From positions 1-64,000 of the forward strand of contig NZ_AUMN01000014.1 of NCBI RefSeq assembly GCF_000430705.1: 64,000 nucleotides of DNA, read 5' to 3'. Positions within the stretch are counted from its first letter, which is position 1. Every line of letters begins with the position of its first letter. The DNA comes from Arthrobacter castelli DSM 16402 (GTDB taxonomy: Bacteria; Actinomycetota; Actinomycetes; Actinomycetales; Micrococcaceae). Shown one piece after another: positions 51,969-64,000 of the stretch. The position numbers were made by a program, and so were the translations under genes. The notes beneath the pieces were generated by a model. The model did no database searches. It was not told the DNA's origin and saw nothing but the letters and a program-made list of their open reading frames with translations.

Positions 51969-53063
51969 TCATGACGGTGGATAATACGGCGCAGGCTCCC
52001 CTGTGGACCGGAAGTCGCTCACTCCGCCGGGTCCCCCGTTGGCTGCCGACTGGCCAATCGGAAGCGGCAGTCGCTTGAACAGCCTGCGTCCGATCGTCAC
52101 GCGGTCGTCGTCCCGACCCGGCTTCGCGCTGACCTCGTTGCCGGCGTAGCGCGAGGCACGAAACGCCAGCCACGCCAGTGGATGGCGGCGACCGCGCCGG
52201 TGCACCCGGTGTGGAACCGTAACCTCCTTGCGGGTCCGCTGCCCCGCTGCCGCACAAATACTGGGCAGCAGCACGTCGGCGGCCCGCGCATACCCCAGCG
52301 ATGACGGATGGAAGTGGTCGGACGAGAACATCACCTTCGGTTGCCGCCAGAACATCGGCCCCAGCAGGTCGGCCAACGAGACGGTACGTCCACCGGCACG
52401 CAGCACCACAATGGTCTGGGTGGTGGTCAGCAGCCTGCTCGCCCAGTATGCGTAGGTCCGCAGTGGCTGCACCAATGGCCGGACAGTGCCCATGTTCGGG
52501 CAGGACGCCACCACCACCTCGCATCCGATGCTCCGAAGCTGATGCACCACCGACGCCAGATGGCGCCCGGCATCACGGGGCCGGACCAGATTGACTATAT
52601 CGTTGCCCCCGATGACGATCAGCGCCACGTCAAAGCGATTCCCCTGCTGCATCAACGTGGCGAATTGGCCCGGCAGTCCAGACGACCTCGCTCCAACCAC
52701 TGCCACATTGTTCAGCTGCACGGGCCGGCCGGATACATGGGACAGCCCTTGCGCCAGTAAGGCTCCCAGCGTCCGGTCGGGCGTTTCCGCCCCGAGCCCG
52801 ACGGCCAGCGAATCGCCGAGCACGGCCATGTGCAATGGTTCGCCGGCTCCGCCGCCGTCGTCGTATCGTCCCGTGGCGAGGGGAAGATAATCGCTCTGCT
52901 TGGCCTCGGTGGTCTTGCGCGCCCGCACCGCTTCCCAGCTGACCAGCGCGGCAAAGAGCACTGCACCGCCGGCGGCAACGGCCCCCGCGCTGGTCAGCAC
53001 CTGGATGCCATGATGACTGGTCGTTTCGACCACAGTACCCACCCTTCGACGGCGCCGCTTCAC
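51969..53063 (-). CDS. SGNH/GDSL hydrolase with N-terminal membrane anchor
   Basis: 364 residues. A poly-Arg head and one hydrophobic segment (about 24-43) suggest an anchor with the catalytic part outside the cytoplasm. SGNH blocks: HMAVLGDSLAVGLGAE (S85), GARSSG, VIGGNDIVNLV, and SSDHFHPSSLGYARA with the Asp and His. The ~100-residue C-terminus is basic and disordered. Likely acts on cell-envelope esters; substrate unknown. Confidence 0.88.
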   Translation of the reverse strand: MKRRRRRVGTVVETTSHHGIQVLTSAGAVAAGGAVLFAALVSWEAVRARKTTEAKQSDYLPLATGRYDDGGGAGEPLHMAVLGDSLAVGLGAETPDRTLGALLAQGLSHVSGRPVQLNNVAVVGARSSGLPGQFATLMQQGNRFDVALIVIGGNDIVNLVRPRDAGRHLASVVHQLRSIGCEVVVASCPNMGTVRPLVQPLRTYAYWASRLLTTTQTIVVLRAGGRTVSLADLLGPMFWRQPKVMFSSDHFHPSSLGYARAADVLLPSICAAAGQRTRKEVTVPHRVHRRGRRHPLAWLAFRASRYAGNEVSAKPGRDDDRVTIGRRLFKRLPLPIGQSAANGGPGGVSDFRSTGEPAPYYPPS

Positions 53064-53099
53064 ATCAGCCGACGCCCCGTTGGACTTCCTGCGAGACCT

Positions 53100-53987
53100 C
53101 TACTCATTATGCCCCAAGACCTGTTCCAGCGATTCCTCACCGAGAACACGCATGCCCGGATGATCGTCGGAGGCGGCCAGCATCGCCGTCGACATGGACA
53201 GTGCCCAGGCTCGCGCCCGTTTCCAAGTGTCCGCGTCGACGCCCTTCCTGCCCACGCGGTTTTGGAAGCGGCCCCGGCCCTCGGCATCGAAAGTCAGCCA
53301 TGCGGTGGCCAAATCCGTGGCCGGGTCGCCGGCGGTGAGGTCGCCAAAATCGATCACCGCGCTCAGCGCGTCCTCGCCGTACACAATATTGGCCGCATGC
53401 AGGTCCCCGTGCAGCCACAGTGGCGGTCCGGACCAATCAGGGGCGGCGCTCAACTCGTCCCACAGTTTTGCAAGATCCGCAGCGCCCGGGAGCCCGCCGC
53501 TGCCCAGCCGTTGCGCGACCGCGGCGCGGCGGGTGGCCAGCGGTACTCCGCGGACCGGGTTGGCCGGCGCGTGTTCCGGTGCCGGACGATGCAGAGCGAT
53601 GAGGAAGTCGGCGAGCTCTTCGGCAAAAGCGGTCCGCTCGTTCCGGGGGACTTCAGAGGCCAACGTGCCTCTGAACCAGGGACATACCGACCACGACCAC
53701 GGATAGTACGGCGTCGGCTCGCCCACCCGGACGGGGACCGGGAGCTGCACCTTGACCCACTGCGCGAAAACGGGCAGCCAGTGCTGTTCGTTGACGATCA
53801 GCCCGGCGGCCTGCTGCCGGCGGGGCAGACGAACGGTGAGATCATCCCCCAGCCGGTAGATCGCGTTATCCCAGCCGTTGGCCTGCAGCTTCAGCGGTAA
53901 TCCGCCCAGGTCCGGGTGCTGGTCAGTGAGCAGCCGGCGAACCAGCTGCTCACTGACTTCAACCTCCGCGGCCGGAAGATTGGCCAC
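53100..53987 (-). CDS. Aminoglycoside-phosphotransferase (APH) family kinase
   Basis: 295 residues. Kinase-like fold with the catalytic loop LWLHGDLHAANIVY (HxDxxxxN) and the metal-binding AVIDFGDLTAGDP. The glycine-poor N-lobe NAIYRLGDDLTVRLPRR is typical of the APH/choline-kinase superfamily. Members phosphorylate antibiotics, sugars or choline; nothing shows which. It lies six bases after the gatB stop on the same strand. Confidence 0.9.
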   Translation of the reverse strand: MANLPAAEVEVSEQLVRRLLTDQHPDLGGLPLKLQANGWDNAIYRLGDDLTVRLPRRQQAAGLIVNEQHWLPVFAQWVKVQLPVPVRVGEPTPYYPWSWSVCPWFRGTLASEVPRNERTAFAEELADFLIALHRPAPEHAPANPVRGVPLATRRAAVAQRLGSGGLPGAADLAKLWDELSAAPDWSGPPLWLHGDLHAANIVYGEDALSAVIDFGDLTAGDPATDLATAWLTFDAEGRGRFQNRVGRKGVDADTWKRARAWALSMSTAMLAASDDHPGMRVLGEESLEQVLGHNE

Positions 53988-53992
53988 GGTTC

Positions 53993-55510
53993 TTAGGCTT
54001 GGACGTCGAGGCGTTCCAGGATCAGCTCCCGGACGCGGCCGGCGTCGGCCTGACCCTTGGTCGCCTTCATCACGCCGCCGACGATGGCCCCGACGGCCTG
54101 GACTTTCCCGCCGCGGATCTTGTCCGCGACATCCGGCTGCGCGGCCAACGCACCGTCGATTGCCTCGAGCAGGGCGCTGTCGTCCGAGACGACGGCGAGG
54201 CCGCGCTTCTCAACCACCTCGGACGGGCTCCCTTCACCGGCGAGCACACCGTCGAGGGTCTGGCGGGCCAGCTTGTCGTTAATCTTGCCGGCCTCGATCA
54301 GCTCGTTGAGCTCTATGATCGTCGCCGACGTGACACCCAGTGCAGCCGGTTCCACGTCGTCGGCTTTGGCCCGGCGGGAAACCTCGCCCATCCACCATTT
54401 CCGGGCGACGGCGGGGCTTGCCCCGGCAGCGATGGTTTCCTCGACCGAATCCAGCAACCCGGCGTTGACCACGTCCCGGAATTCCTCGTCCGAGTACCCC
54501 CAATCGGCCTTGAGTCGCTTCCGGCGGATGGCCGGCGGCTCCGGCAGCTGGCTGCGCAGTTCCTCGATCCAGTCCTTGTCCGTCACCACCGGAACCAGGT
54601 CGGGCTCGGGGAAGTAGCGGTAATCGTCGGCGTCGGACTTCGGCCGGCCCGACGTCGTCGAACGTGTGTCTTCATGCCAGTGGCGGGTTTCCTGCACCAC
54701 CTCGCCGCCGCCGTCGAGCAGGGCTGCCTGGCGCTGGATCTCGAAACGCACGGCGTGCTCGACCGAACGCAGCGAATTAACGTTCTTGGTCTCGGAGCGG
54801 GTGCCGAACTTTTCCTGTCCGACCGGGCGCAGCGATACGTTGGCGTCGCAGCGCACATTGCCGCGTTCCATCCGGGCATCGGAGACGTCCAGGTTCTTGA
54901 CGATTTCCCGGATGGCGGTGACGTAGGCCTTGGCCAGTTCAGGGGCGCGGTCGCCGACGCCTTCGACCGGCTTGGTCACGATCTCCACCAGCGGAACACC
55001 CGAGCGGTTATAGTCCACCAGCGAGTACTCGGCACCCTGGATGCGGCCGGTGGTGCCGCCCATATGGGTGAGCTTGCCGGCGTCTTCCTCCATGTGCGCG
55101 CGCTCGATCTCCACGGTGAAGACGGTGCCGTCATCGAGTTCGATGTCGATAGCGCCGTCGTAGGCGATCGGCTCGTCGTACTGGGAGGTCTGGAAGTTCT
55201 TCGGGGTGTCCGGGTAGAAGTAGTTCTTCCGGGCAAACCGGCAGCTTTCGGCGATCGTGCAGCCCAGAGCCAGGCCGATCTTGATGGAGTACTCGACCGC
55301 GTGCTTGTTCACCACGGGCAGCACCCCCGGCAGGCCGAGGCAGACCGGGGTGACATTGGTGTTCGGATCGTCGCCGAAAGCGTTCGGCGCGGCGGAGAAC
55401 ATCTTGGTCTTGGTGTTCAGCTCGACGTGGACCTCGAAACCGAGGACCGGATCGTACTTGGCGATGGCGTCGTCGAAGGTCATCAGTTCCGTTGTGGCGG
55501 TCGTCGTCAT
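53993..55510 (-). CDS. gatB: Aspartyl/glutamyl-tRNA amidotransferase subunit B
   Basis: 505 residues. Phosphorylates Glu-tRNA(Gln) or Asp-tRNA(Asn) and uses ammonia from GatA to amidate it. GatB signatures: [58 protein letters not shown] and [14 protein letters not shown], with a helical and YqeY-like C-terminus. The ATG at 55510 overlaps the gatA stop (ATGA). Its presence implies that tRNA-Gln and/or tRNA-Asn charging is indirect. Confidence 0.97.
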   Translation of the reverse strand: MTTTATTELMTFDDAIAKYDPVLGFEVHVELNTKTKMFSAAPNAFGDDPNTNVTPVCLGLPGVLPVVNKHAVEYSIKIGLALGCTIAESCRFARKNYFYPDTPKNFQTSQYDEPIAYDGAIDIELDDGTVFTVEIERAHMEEDAGKLTHMGGTTGRIQGAEYSLVDYNRSGVPLVEIVTKPVEGVGDRAPELAKAYVTAIREIVKNLDVSDARMERGNVRCDANVSLRPVGQEKFGTRSETKNVNSLRSVEHAVRFEIQRQAALLDGGGEVVQETRHWHEDTRSTTSGRPKSDADDYRYFPEPDLVPVVTDKDWIEELRSQLPEPPAIRRKRLKADWGYSDEEFRDVVNAGLLDSVEETIAAGASPAVARKWWMGEVSRRAKADDVEPAALGVTSATIIELNELIEAGKINDKLARQTLDGVLAGEGSPSEVVEKRGLAVVSDDSALLEAIDGALAAQPDVADKIRGGKVQAVGAIVGGVMKATKGQADAGRVRELILERLDVQA

Positions 55511-57153
55511 GACCGGCTTCCTTCCGTGGCTTCGGTGTGGCTCATGGCCCTCGCTTCCATGCGGGTCTCCGCGCGGGTCTCCGCGCGGTCGCTGGCGCTC
55601 CCTTGGTCGACCACCGAGGCGCTCCCTTGGTCGACCACCGAGTCGACCACCGGCTGGACGTCGGGTGCTTGGGCGAGCAGTGGGCCGCCCCACTTTTCCT
55701 CGAGCTTCGATTCGAGCACCGCGCCGACCCGGTAGAGCCGGGCGTCCTGCTTCGCCGGCGCGAGCAGCTGGATGCCGACCGGCAGGTTATCCTCGGACGC
55801 GAGGCCGCCGGGCAGTGACAGACCGGGCACACCGGCGAGGTTGGCTGGAATGGTCGCGACGTCGTTCAGGTACATGGCCAGCGGGTCGTCCAGCTTCTCC
55901 CCCAGCGGGAAGGCCGTCGTCGGCGTCGTCGGTGAAATCAGCACATCGACCTGCTTGAAGGCCGCCTCGAAATCGCGCTGGACCAAGGTGCGCACCTTCT
56001 GCGCCGAGCCGTAGTACTCGTCGTAGTACCCGGCGGAGAGCGCGTAGGTGCCCAGGATGATGCGCCGCTTCACCTCGTCGCCGAATCCGGCCTCACGGGT
56101 CGCTCCCATCACGCGTTCGATGGTGGTCGGTCCATCCGGAAGCACCCGGTTGCCGAAGCGGACGCCGTCGAACTTGGCCAGGTTGCTGGAGGCCTCCGAG
56201 GGCATGATCAGGTAGTAGGCGCCCAGGGCGTAGTCGAAGTTGGGGCAGGAGACCTCGACGATCTCCGCGCCGGCGTCGCGCAGCAGGTCGAGGGACTCGC
56301 TGAAGCGCTCGCGAACGCCGGCCTGGTAGCCCTCGCCGCCCAATTCCTTGACGACGCCGATGCGCAGCCCCGAGACGTCGCCGTGCCTGGCCGCGTCCAC
56401 CAGCCCTTCGAGGGGATCAGCCAACGACGTCGAGTCCGCCGGATCGTGGCCTCCGATGACTTCCTGCAGCAATGCGGAGTCCTCCACCGTCCGGGTCACC
56501 GGGCCGATCTGGTCAAGCGAAGACGCCATCGCGATGGCGCCGTAGCGGGAGACTCCCCCGTAGGTGGGTTTCGTGCCGACGGTTCCGGTCATCGCCCCGG
56601 GTTGCCGGATGGAGCCGCCGGTGTCGGTGCCGAGCGCCAGCGGAGCCTCGAAGGCGGCGACGGCGGCGGCCGAACCACCGCCGGAACCGCCCGGGATGCG
56701 TTCCACATCCCATGGGTTCCGCGTGGGCCCGTAGGCCGAATGCTCCGAGGAAGAGCCCATGGCGAACTCGTCCAGGTTGGTCTTGCCCAGGATCGGCATT
56801 TTCGCCGCCCGCAGCTTAGTCACCACGGTGGCGTCGTAGGGACTGACCCAGCCGTCGAGCATCCGCGAGCCTGCCGTCGTCGGCTGTCCCTTGGTGACAA
56901 TCAGGTCCTTCACCGCGATCGGAACGCCGGCCAATGGGTGCAGGTCGGCGCCCTTGCCGGCGGCCCGCAGTTCGTCAACTTCGGCGGCGACGGCCAGGGC
57001 CTCTTCGGCGTTCACATGCAGGAACGCATTGAGGGAACCGTCGACGGCGGCAATCCTGTCCAAGCAGGCCCGGGTTAACTCGACCGAGGTGGTTTCGCCG
57101 GAAGCCAGCAGCCCGGCCAGCTCGGTGGCTGTGCGTTTGATCAATTCGCTCAC
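55507..57153 (-). CDS. gatA: Aspartyl/glutamyl-tRNA amidotransferase subunit A with C-terminal extension
   Basis: 548 residues from the GTG at 57153, preceded by GAGGA eight bases upstream; an ATG at 57168 is the alternative. Amidase-signature enzyme that releases ammonia from glutamine: [14 protein letters not shown] (catalytic Lys), the Ser/Gly motif [14 protein letters not shown] and [15 protein letters not shown] with the Ser pair. The normal end is near GPLLAQAPD; about 50 further residues are low complexity (SVVDQGSA twice, RAETRAETR), encoded by tandem DNA repeats at 55561-55650. Confidence 0.95.
   Translation of the reverse strand: MSELIKRTATELAGLLASGETTSVELTRACLDRIAAVDGSLNAFLHVNAEEALAVAAEVDELRAAGKGADLHPLAGVPIAVKDLIVTKGQPTTAGSRMLDGWVSPYDATVVTKLRAAKMPILGKTNLDEFAMGSSSEHSAYGPTRNPWDVERIPGGSGGGSAAAVAAFEAPLALGTDTGGSIRQPGAMTGTVGTKPTYGGVSRYGAIAMASSLDQIGPVTRTVEDSALLQEVIGGHDPADSTSLADPLEGLVDAARHGDVSGLRIGVVKELGGEGYQAGVRERFSESLDLLRDAGAEIVEVSCPNFDYALGAYYLIMPSEASSNLAKFDGVRFGNRVLPDGPTTIERVMGATREAGFGDEVKRRIILGTYALSAGYYDEYYGSAQKVRTLVQRDFEAAFKQVDVLISPTTPTTAFPLGEKLDDPLAMYLNDVATIPANLAGVPGLSLPGGLASEDNLPVGIQLLAPAKQDARLYRVGAVLESKLEEKWGGPLLAQAPDVQPVVDSVVDQGSASVVDQGSASDRAETRAETRMEARAMSHTEATEGSRS
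55594..55641. repeat. Perfect 24-bp tandem repeat in the gatA 3' end
   Basis: Two exact units (55594-55617, 55618-55641) followed by a partial third; beside them a 12-bp unit is also repeated (55561-55586). Confidence 0.9.
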
Positions 57154-57157
57154 GTAA

Positions 57158-57454
57158 TTAGTCCTCATCCAGAATCGCGGGCACTTTGAACCGTCCGTCC
57201 GCCGAATCCGGTGCGCCGGAAAGCGCCTCCTCATTCGACAGCGTCTGGCCGACGACGTCCTCGCGGAACACATTCGTCAGCGGAAGCGGATGGGACGTGG
57301 GCGGGACGTCGTCGCCGGCGGCTTCGCTGATCGACTTGATGGAGTCAACGATCACATCGAGCTCGCCGGACATCCGGTCCAGTTCCTCGTCGGACATATC
57401 GATATGAGCCAGCCGCGCGAGATGCGCCACCTGGCCGCGACGCAGGGTAGACAT
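57158..57454 (-). CDS. gatC: Aspartyl/glutamyl-tRNA amidotransferase subunit C
   Basis: 98 residues. Small subunit that wraps and stabilises GatA. Sequence [20 protein letters not shown], then [11 protein letters not shown] and [20 protein letters not shown] are family hallmarks. AGGAGA lies three to four bases before the ATG at 57454. First gene of gatC-gatA-gatB, four bases before the gatA start. Confidence 0.95.
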   Translation of the reverse strand: MSTLRRGQVAHLARLAHIDMSDEELDRMSGELDVIVDSIKSISEAAGDDVPPTSHPLPLTNVFREDVVGQTLSNEEALSGAPDSADGRFKVPAILDED

Positions 57455-57497
57455 TAATCTCCTGTGCTTCAAGCGAGTGGGTTTTGTCGTATCCAGT

Positions 57498-57812
57498 CTA
57501 CTGGTGATGACCATGGGCGGTGGCGTGCCGCTTCTTATCCGCATGCAGCGTTATGAAGTACAGGAGCGCGGCGATACCAAACAGCCAGACAAAAACCCCG
57601 GGGAACATGGCAGTGCCGCTCGCCAACTCCGGCCATGCCCCTGGAACAGCGCTGACCAGTCCGGGGATCACGATGTCGCGTCCCAACGTCGCGGAAACCG
57701 CGAGACCGGCCGCGAAGAGGACCATGCAGATAATGGCACTCGCAATCATGGAAGTGGCCAGAAGCAGAATGCGCCTGGCTACTCTGACGATCGCCGTGAT
57801 CGCTCCAGTCAT
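57498..57812 (-). CDS. Small two-TM membrane protein
   Basis: 104 residues from the ATG at 57812, preceded by GAGGAAGG. A basic amphipathic head (AIVRVARRILLLAT) runs into a first hydrophobic segment (about 14-38); a second lies at about 70-88, and the tail is His-rich (HADKKRHATAHGHHQ). No family recognised. It sits between the TetR and gatC genes on the same strand. Confidence 0.65.
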   Translation of the reverse strand: MTGAITAIVRVARRILLLATSMIASAIICMVLFAAGLAVSATLGRDIVIPGLVSAVPGAWPELASGTAMFPGVFVWLFGIAALLYFITLHADKKRHATAHGHHQ

Positions 57813-57887
57813 TGTCACGCCTTCCTCATCGAGTTCCCACCACCGTCGGAAGTGCAGCACCGACACCATAGAGATATGCGAAGACTA

Positions 57888-58898
57888 CTACTTCCCGGCG
57901 CGTTTTCGTGCCCGCTCACGCGACTTCGCCAGCACATCCTGCTCTTTGCGCTGCGCTTCGCGCAGTTTCGTTTCAGCCTCCCGCAGCTTGGTTTCGGCCT
58001 CCCGACGCTTGCGTGAAGCTTCCCGGACGGCCGTCTCCTTCATCACTGCAGCTTCGATTTCCACAGACCGCGGTCCGGCCGGGGCAGCTTCGGATTCGTC
58101 CGGTTCCTCCGCCTCGGGTTGCTGCCCGGAGCCGTGCGGAAGTCCGCCCTGCGAGGCATCCACCAGCCGGGCAATCCCATCCAGTACCAGCTCGACCCCG
58201 ACCGCGAACGGATCGTTGGTGCTTTCCGGGCCCAGCAGTCCTTCTTCGAGCACCCGTGACACCGCCGGGAACTGTTCGGCAGTGACCAGCGACCGGAGCA
58301 TCTGCTCCCAGCTGCGTTCGACCTCCTCCAGTGTCGACTCGTCCGGGGCGGCCTGCGTATACATACGCTCAATCAAGGATTGCCAGTAGGCCTGCCCGCT
58401 CAGCAGCAGGGTGGCGGACAACCGGTCGGCCTGGCTCAGAGGCGTCGACTCGAACGCGGCCAGGCCCGCGTCCATCCACGCCACGGTGTTCGGGGTGGAC
58501 GGGATCCCCCGAATCGGGATATCCAGCACCCAGGGACGTGCACGGTAAACGGCCAGCTGCGAGTCGAACAGGGCACGCGCCGCTTCACGCCAGCCCACAT
58601 CCCCATCAGGCCGGGGCGGCACTCCGAACGCCTGCTCGTACATCAGCAGGACCATGTCCTCTTTGGCCGAAACGTACCGATACAGCGACATCGTGGTGTA
58701 GCCGAGCTTCGCTGCTACGGCGGTCATGGAGACTGCAGTAAGGTCCTCCGCGTCGGCAATCTCCATCGCCGTTGCGACAATCCCCTCGACACTGAGTTCC
58801 CGCCGGGGACCACGCTGCGGCGTGGCCGCCACTCCCCAGGCCAGGGCTATGCCTCTCGGCAGTTCGGGCTCTGAATCGGACGTTTTCATGTCCTCCAT
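57888..58898 (-). CDS. TetR-family regulator with coiled-coil tail
   Basis: 336 residues; start at 58898 or the second ATG, 58889. The N-terminal HTH reads LSVEGIVATAMEIADAEDLT, then VAAKLGYTTMSLYRYVSAKE, the TetR_C_11 (actinobacterial tetracycline-repressor-like) type. The ligand domain runs to about 240. A ~75-residue charged tail follows, with heptad-like repeats KLREAET, KLREAET, KLREAQ, predicted coiled coil, which ordinary TetR proteins lack. It is divergent from the exporter genes, whose expression it most likely represses. Confidence 0.9.
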   Translation of the reverse strand: MEDMKTSDSEPELPRGIALAWGVAATPQRGPRRELSVEGIVATAMEIADAEDLTAVSMTAVAAKLGYTTMSLYRYVSAKEDMVLLMYEQAFGVPPRPDGDVGWREAARALFDSQLAVYRARPWVLDIPIRGIPSTPNTVAWMDAGLAAFESTPLSQADRLSATLLLSGQAYWQSLIERMYTQAAPDESTLEEVERSWEQMLRSLVTAEQFPAVSRVLEEGLLGPESTNDPFAVGVELVLDGIARLVDASQGGLPHGSGQQPEAEEPDESEAAPAGPRSVEIEAAVMKETAVREASRKRREAETKLREAETKLREAQRKEQDVLAKSRERARKRAGK

Positions 58899-58961
58899 CC
58901 TCGCTCAGCCGACCATTCGGCGGAAATTTGCTTGACCATTGCCAAATATCAGTGTATCCAT

Positions 58962-58984
58962 TAAACATTGTTTATCCCATAAAC
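58962..58984. promoter_or_regulatory. Overlapping palindromes between TetR and exporter genes
   Basis: TAAAC (58962-58966) pairs with GTTTA (58970-58974), and GTTTAT (58970-58975) pairs with ATAAAC (58979-58984), so three half-sites share the middle one. A good candidate TetR operator in an AT-rich divergent promoter. Confidence 0.6.
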
Positions 58985-59019
58985 TCGTTCCCGAATAGTC
59001 CAACCCTCCGGAGCACTCC

Positions 59020-59919
59020 ATGGAAGCCACCATTCAAGCACTCGGTGTCCGCAAAGCATTCGGCACCCGGACAGTCCTCGACGGCATTGACCTCGAGGTT
59101 CCGGCCGGATCCATCGCAGCCGTCCTTGGCCCCAACGGCGCCGGCAAGACAACACTGCTCAACATCCTCTCGACCTTGGTTGCCCCGGACGCAGGAACTG
59201 TCACGGTCAACGGCCACGACCTGGCCAGGGACCCGTCCGCCATCCGCGAGTCGATCAGTGTCACCGGCCAGGCCGCCGCGGTCGATGAAGTCCTCACCGG
59301 CGAAGAGAACGTGACAATGATGGGCCGGCTCAACGGCCTGAACCGCGCCGAAGCCCGACGGCGCAGCCGTGAACTGCTCGAATCATTCGACCTGGCCGAC
59401 GCAGCCCGGCAAAGGGTCGTCACCTTCTCCGGGGGCATGCGGCGGCGCCTCGACCTCGCCTTGAGCCTGGTGGCCACCCCGCCGGTCATCTTCCTGGACG
59501 AACCCACCACAGGACTGGACACCAGGAGCCGCCGTGCGCTCTGGCAGACCATTCACGGGCTGCGCACCGACGGTGCGACGATCCTGCTGACCACCCAGTA
59601 CCTCGAGGAGGCGGACGAACTCGCCGATGACGTCACGCTGATCGACGGCGGGCGTGTGGTCGCCAGCGGGTCCCCGGGGGAGCTGAAGGCGCAGGTGGGC
59701 GAGACCGTCGTCGAGCTCAAAACCCACGACGGCGAACTGCTGGCTGCCGTCCCCACTGATGGCACCCTGCCGGGATTGCGGGCGGCGATTAACCAGCTCG
59801 AAGAGCGTGCGGCGCCCGGCGCCGCCGTGTCCCTGCGCTCCCCCACGCTCGACGACGTCTTCCTTCACCTCACAGACCCCGCGGCCGGGCAGGCAACGAC
59901 ACAGAAAGCATTCTCATGA
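59020..59919 (+). CDS. DrrA-like ABC exporter ATP-binding protein
   Basis: 299 residues. Walker A GPNGAGKTT (K43), a VTGQAAAVDEVLTGEENV Q-loop region, signature TFSGGMRRRLDLALSL, Walker B VIFLDEPTTGLD, and the DrrA-type C-terminal domain (DVFLHLTDPAA). DrrA-like pumps export antibiotics such as daunorubicin; the real substrate is unknown. It overlaps the permease gene by four bases. Confidence 0.94.
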   Translation: MEATIQALGVRKAFGTRTVLDGIDLEVPAGSIAAVLGPNGAGKTTLLNILSTLVAPDAGTVTVNGHDLARDPSAIRESISVTGQAAAVDEVLTGEENVTMMGRLNGLNRAEARRRSRELLESFDLADAARQRVVTFSGGMRRRLDLALSLVATPPVIFLDEPTTGLDTRSRRALWQTIHGLRTDGATILLTTQYLEEADELADDVTLIDGGRVVASGSPGELKAQVGETVVELKTHDGELLAAVPTDGTLPGLRAAINQLEERAAPGAAVSLRSPTLDDVFLHLTDPAAGQATTQKAFS

Positions 59920-60767
59920 GCACAACCAACACCACGACGCCGCAACCGCAAACCACCCTTGGCCCCGGCCGCCGGCCAGGACGCCGACGGCCAGCACCGG
60001 GAGTCGCCGACGCCGTCCTGATCGGCCGCAGCGTGAGGCACTCGTTGCGCGATGTGGAGACCATGCTGATGGCGGTGCTGCTGCCGGTCATGCTGATGTT
60101 AATGTTCACCTATGTGTTCGGTGGAGCCATCTCGGCCGGTGGAACGATCGCCCAGGACGGCGGGTACGTCGACTACGTGGTCCCCGGAATCATCCTGACC
60201 TGCGCAGGTTTCGGTGCCTCGTCGGCCGCTGTCGACACCGCCACTGACATGGCAAACGGCATTATCGACCGATTCCGCACTATGCCGATGCGCAGCTCGG
60301 CCGTGCTGACCGGACACACCGTGGCCTCACTCGCCCGGAACCTGGTGGCGACCGCCGTCGTCATCCTGGTGGCGCTGCTGGTCGGGTTCCGCCCCTCGGC
60401 CGGCCCGGCGCAATGGCTTGCCGCGGCCGGGCTTGTCGCCCTGTACATCCTGGCGATCACCACCTTATTCACCGCGATCGGAGTGGTGGCAGGCTCACCG
60501 CAGGCAGCCTCGGGATACGGCTTTGTGCTGCTGTTCCTGCCCTACCTCTCCAGTGCCTTTGTCCCCGTGGAGACGATGCCCGGCTGGCTGCAGCCAATCG
60601 CCGAATACCAGCCGATCACCGCGGTCAATGAATCCCTGCGCGCCCTGCTGATGGGAACAGACCCGGGCTGGTATGGCCCGGCGGCAGTGGCCTGGTGCAT
60701 CGGAATCGGCGCCATCGGTGTGATCTGGGGTGCCGCGGCATTCCGGCGCCGGGCAGGGCGCCGGTGA
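59916..60767 (+). CDS. DrrB-like ABC-2 exporter permease
   Basis: 283 residues. After a Pro/Arg-rich head come six hydrophobic segments (starting MLMAVLLPVMLMLMFTYVFG) and the ABC-2 motif FLPYLSSAFVPVETMPGWL before the last two. Typical DrrB size. Forms the membrane part of the pump with the preceding ATPase; probably under the divergent TetR. Confidence 0.93.
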   Translation: MSTTNTTTPQPQTTLGPGRRPGRRRPAPGVADAVLIGRSVRHSLRDVETMLMAVLLPVMLMLMFTYVFGGAISAGGTIAQDGGYVDYVVPGIILTCAGFGASSAAVDTATDMANGIIDRFRTMPMRSSAVLTGHTVASLARNLVATAVVILVALLVGFRPSAGPAQWLAAAGLVALYILAITTLFTAIGVVAGSPQAASGYGFVLLFLPYLSSAFVPVETMPGWLQPIAEYQPITAVNESLRALLMGTDPGWYGPAAVAWCIGIGAIGVIWGAAAFRRRAGRR

Positions 60768-60780
60768 CCGGACTGGTTAT

Positions 60781-61328
60781 TCACACGGCCAGGTGGAAGA
60801 CCAGCAGGCGGATGCCGTACTCCGGCACCGCCCAATCGCGATCCGGACGGCGCTGGAACCCCAACGATGCGTAAAGTTGATGGGCGCCGCCCATTTTCTC
60901 CTCGGTGGAGAGCACCACGGCATCGATACGCTCGCGTTCCCGGGCATGCTCGACGATGGCGCGCACCAGTGCGCGTCCGACACCTTTGCGCTGCACCCGG
61001 GGATCAACGGCCAGCATCCGGAACTCCAGCTCACCGTCTCGGGCAATGTCGGCGTATTCGCCGCCGGCCTCTGCCAGGGTGACGGCACCGACCACTTGGT
61101 GTTCGAGTTCAGCCACCAGAAGTTCCCCATGGCCGGCACGGCGTTCGGTGTCCATCAGCATCGGCAGGTAGTCGCCATCGTCCGCACCGACGAAACCCTC
61201 ACCGATGTAAGCCGCGGCAGTCAGCCGCGCGACGTCGTCGTAGTCCTGGGCACGCACGGGACGGATGCGCACCCCGGCCTCAGGCGGCACGCCGGTACTG
61301 GCCGCAACCTGCTGCCGGCCCGGACCGG

Positions 61329-61332
<4 letters not shown>
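60781..61332 (-). CDS. GNAT-family N-acetyltransferase
   Basis: 183 residues from the ATG at 61332, which overlaps the preceding stop (ATGA). Acetyl-CoA binding strand and loop: FRMLAVDPRVQRKGVGRALV (Q/RxxGxG/A), then the helix RAIVEHARERERID and YASLGFQRRPDRDW at the end. Acceptor unknown. Last gene of ligA, the phosphatase-like gene and this one, each overlapping the next by four bases. Confidence 0.88.

Positions 61333-64000
<2,668 letters not shown>

Overview
The window is high-GC DNA with mostly GTG/ATG starts, many ATGA/GTGA stop-start overlaps, a SAM-IV riboswitch and a single-chain GatCAB/LigA/DnaG gene set. This points to an actinobacterium, most likely a Micrococcales member; I cannot name the genus. 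No database was consulted: every family name is my own reading of motifs.

Left arm (1 to about 16.2 kb): accessory DNA that looks like one end of an integrated conjugative element or plasmid. It holds the acidic tail of an unknown protein, a DUF3040-like membrane protein, a hidden 39-residue membrane peptide, a type IA topoisomerase with three C-terminal repeats, and a conjugation (type IV secretion-like) block. That block is a two-TM PrgI-like/VirB4-N-like protein, a VirB4-like ATPase whose Walker motifs are degenerate, and a 1242-residue VirB6/TrbL-like channel protein with a long low-complexity tail. A three-TM protein and a lipoprotein follow. Next comes a cassette in which two 92.7% identical 245-bp direct repeats, each carrying the same 76-residue Cys-rich gene, bracket a frameshifted thiamine-binding-protein gene and an OLD-type ATPase/TOPRIM nuclease. 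The arm stops at a tRNA-Asn gene (16218-16289) whose 3' end faces the element, the usual attachment arrangement. No integrase or relaxase is in the window.

Core chromosome, 16.3-29 kb: dnaG, dgt, dusB, a GNAT protein, glyS, a DMT-type exporter, an S4 RNA-binding protein, an esterase, a secreted-type SGNH hydrolase, then metX-metY behind a SAM-IV riboswitch that carries a 12-bp x4 tandem repeat inside it.

29.5-43.8 kb: a glyoxalase-like protein; an AbiEi-like/PD-(D/E)XK gene between two copies of a ~60-bp palindrome; a CPBP protease; a histidine-utilisation cluster (hutH divergent from an IclR regulator, with hutU, an M20 amidohydrolase that probably replaces HutG, a short hutF and hutI on the other strand), which converts histidine through urocanate to formylglutamate and glutamate; an amino-acid oxidase; and the threonine-degrading pair tdh-kbl.

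43.8-64 kb: a MerR-ABC ATPase-ABC permease operon; a HAD phosphatase; a compact PPDK/Rph-like dikinase with a histidine phosphatase and a divergent pair of helix-turn-helix proteins; a VapBC-like toxin-antitoxin pair; an SGNH hydrolase; an APH-family kinase; gatC-gatA-gatB (GatA with a repeat-derived tail); a TetR-controlled DrrAB-like exporter; and ligA (5' end outside the window), an inositol-monophosphatase-like gene and a GNAT gene, overlapping by 4 bp each.
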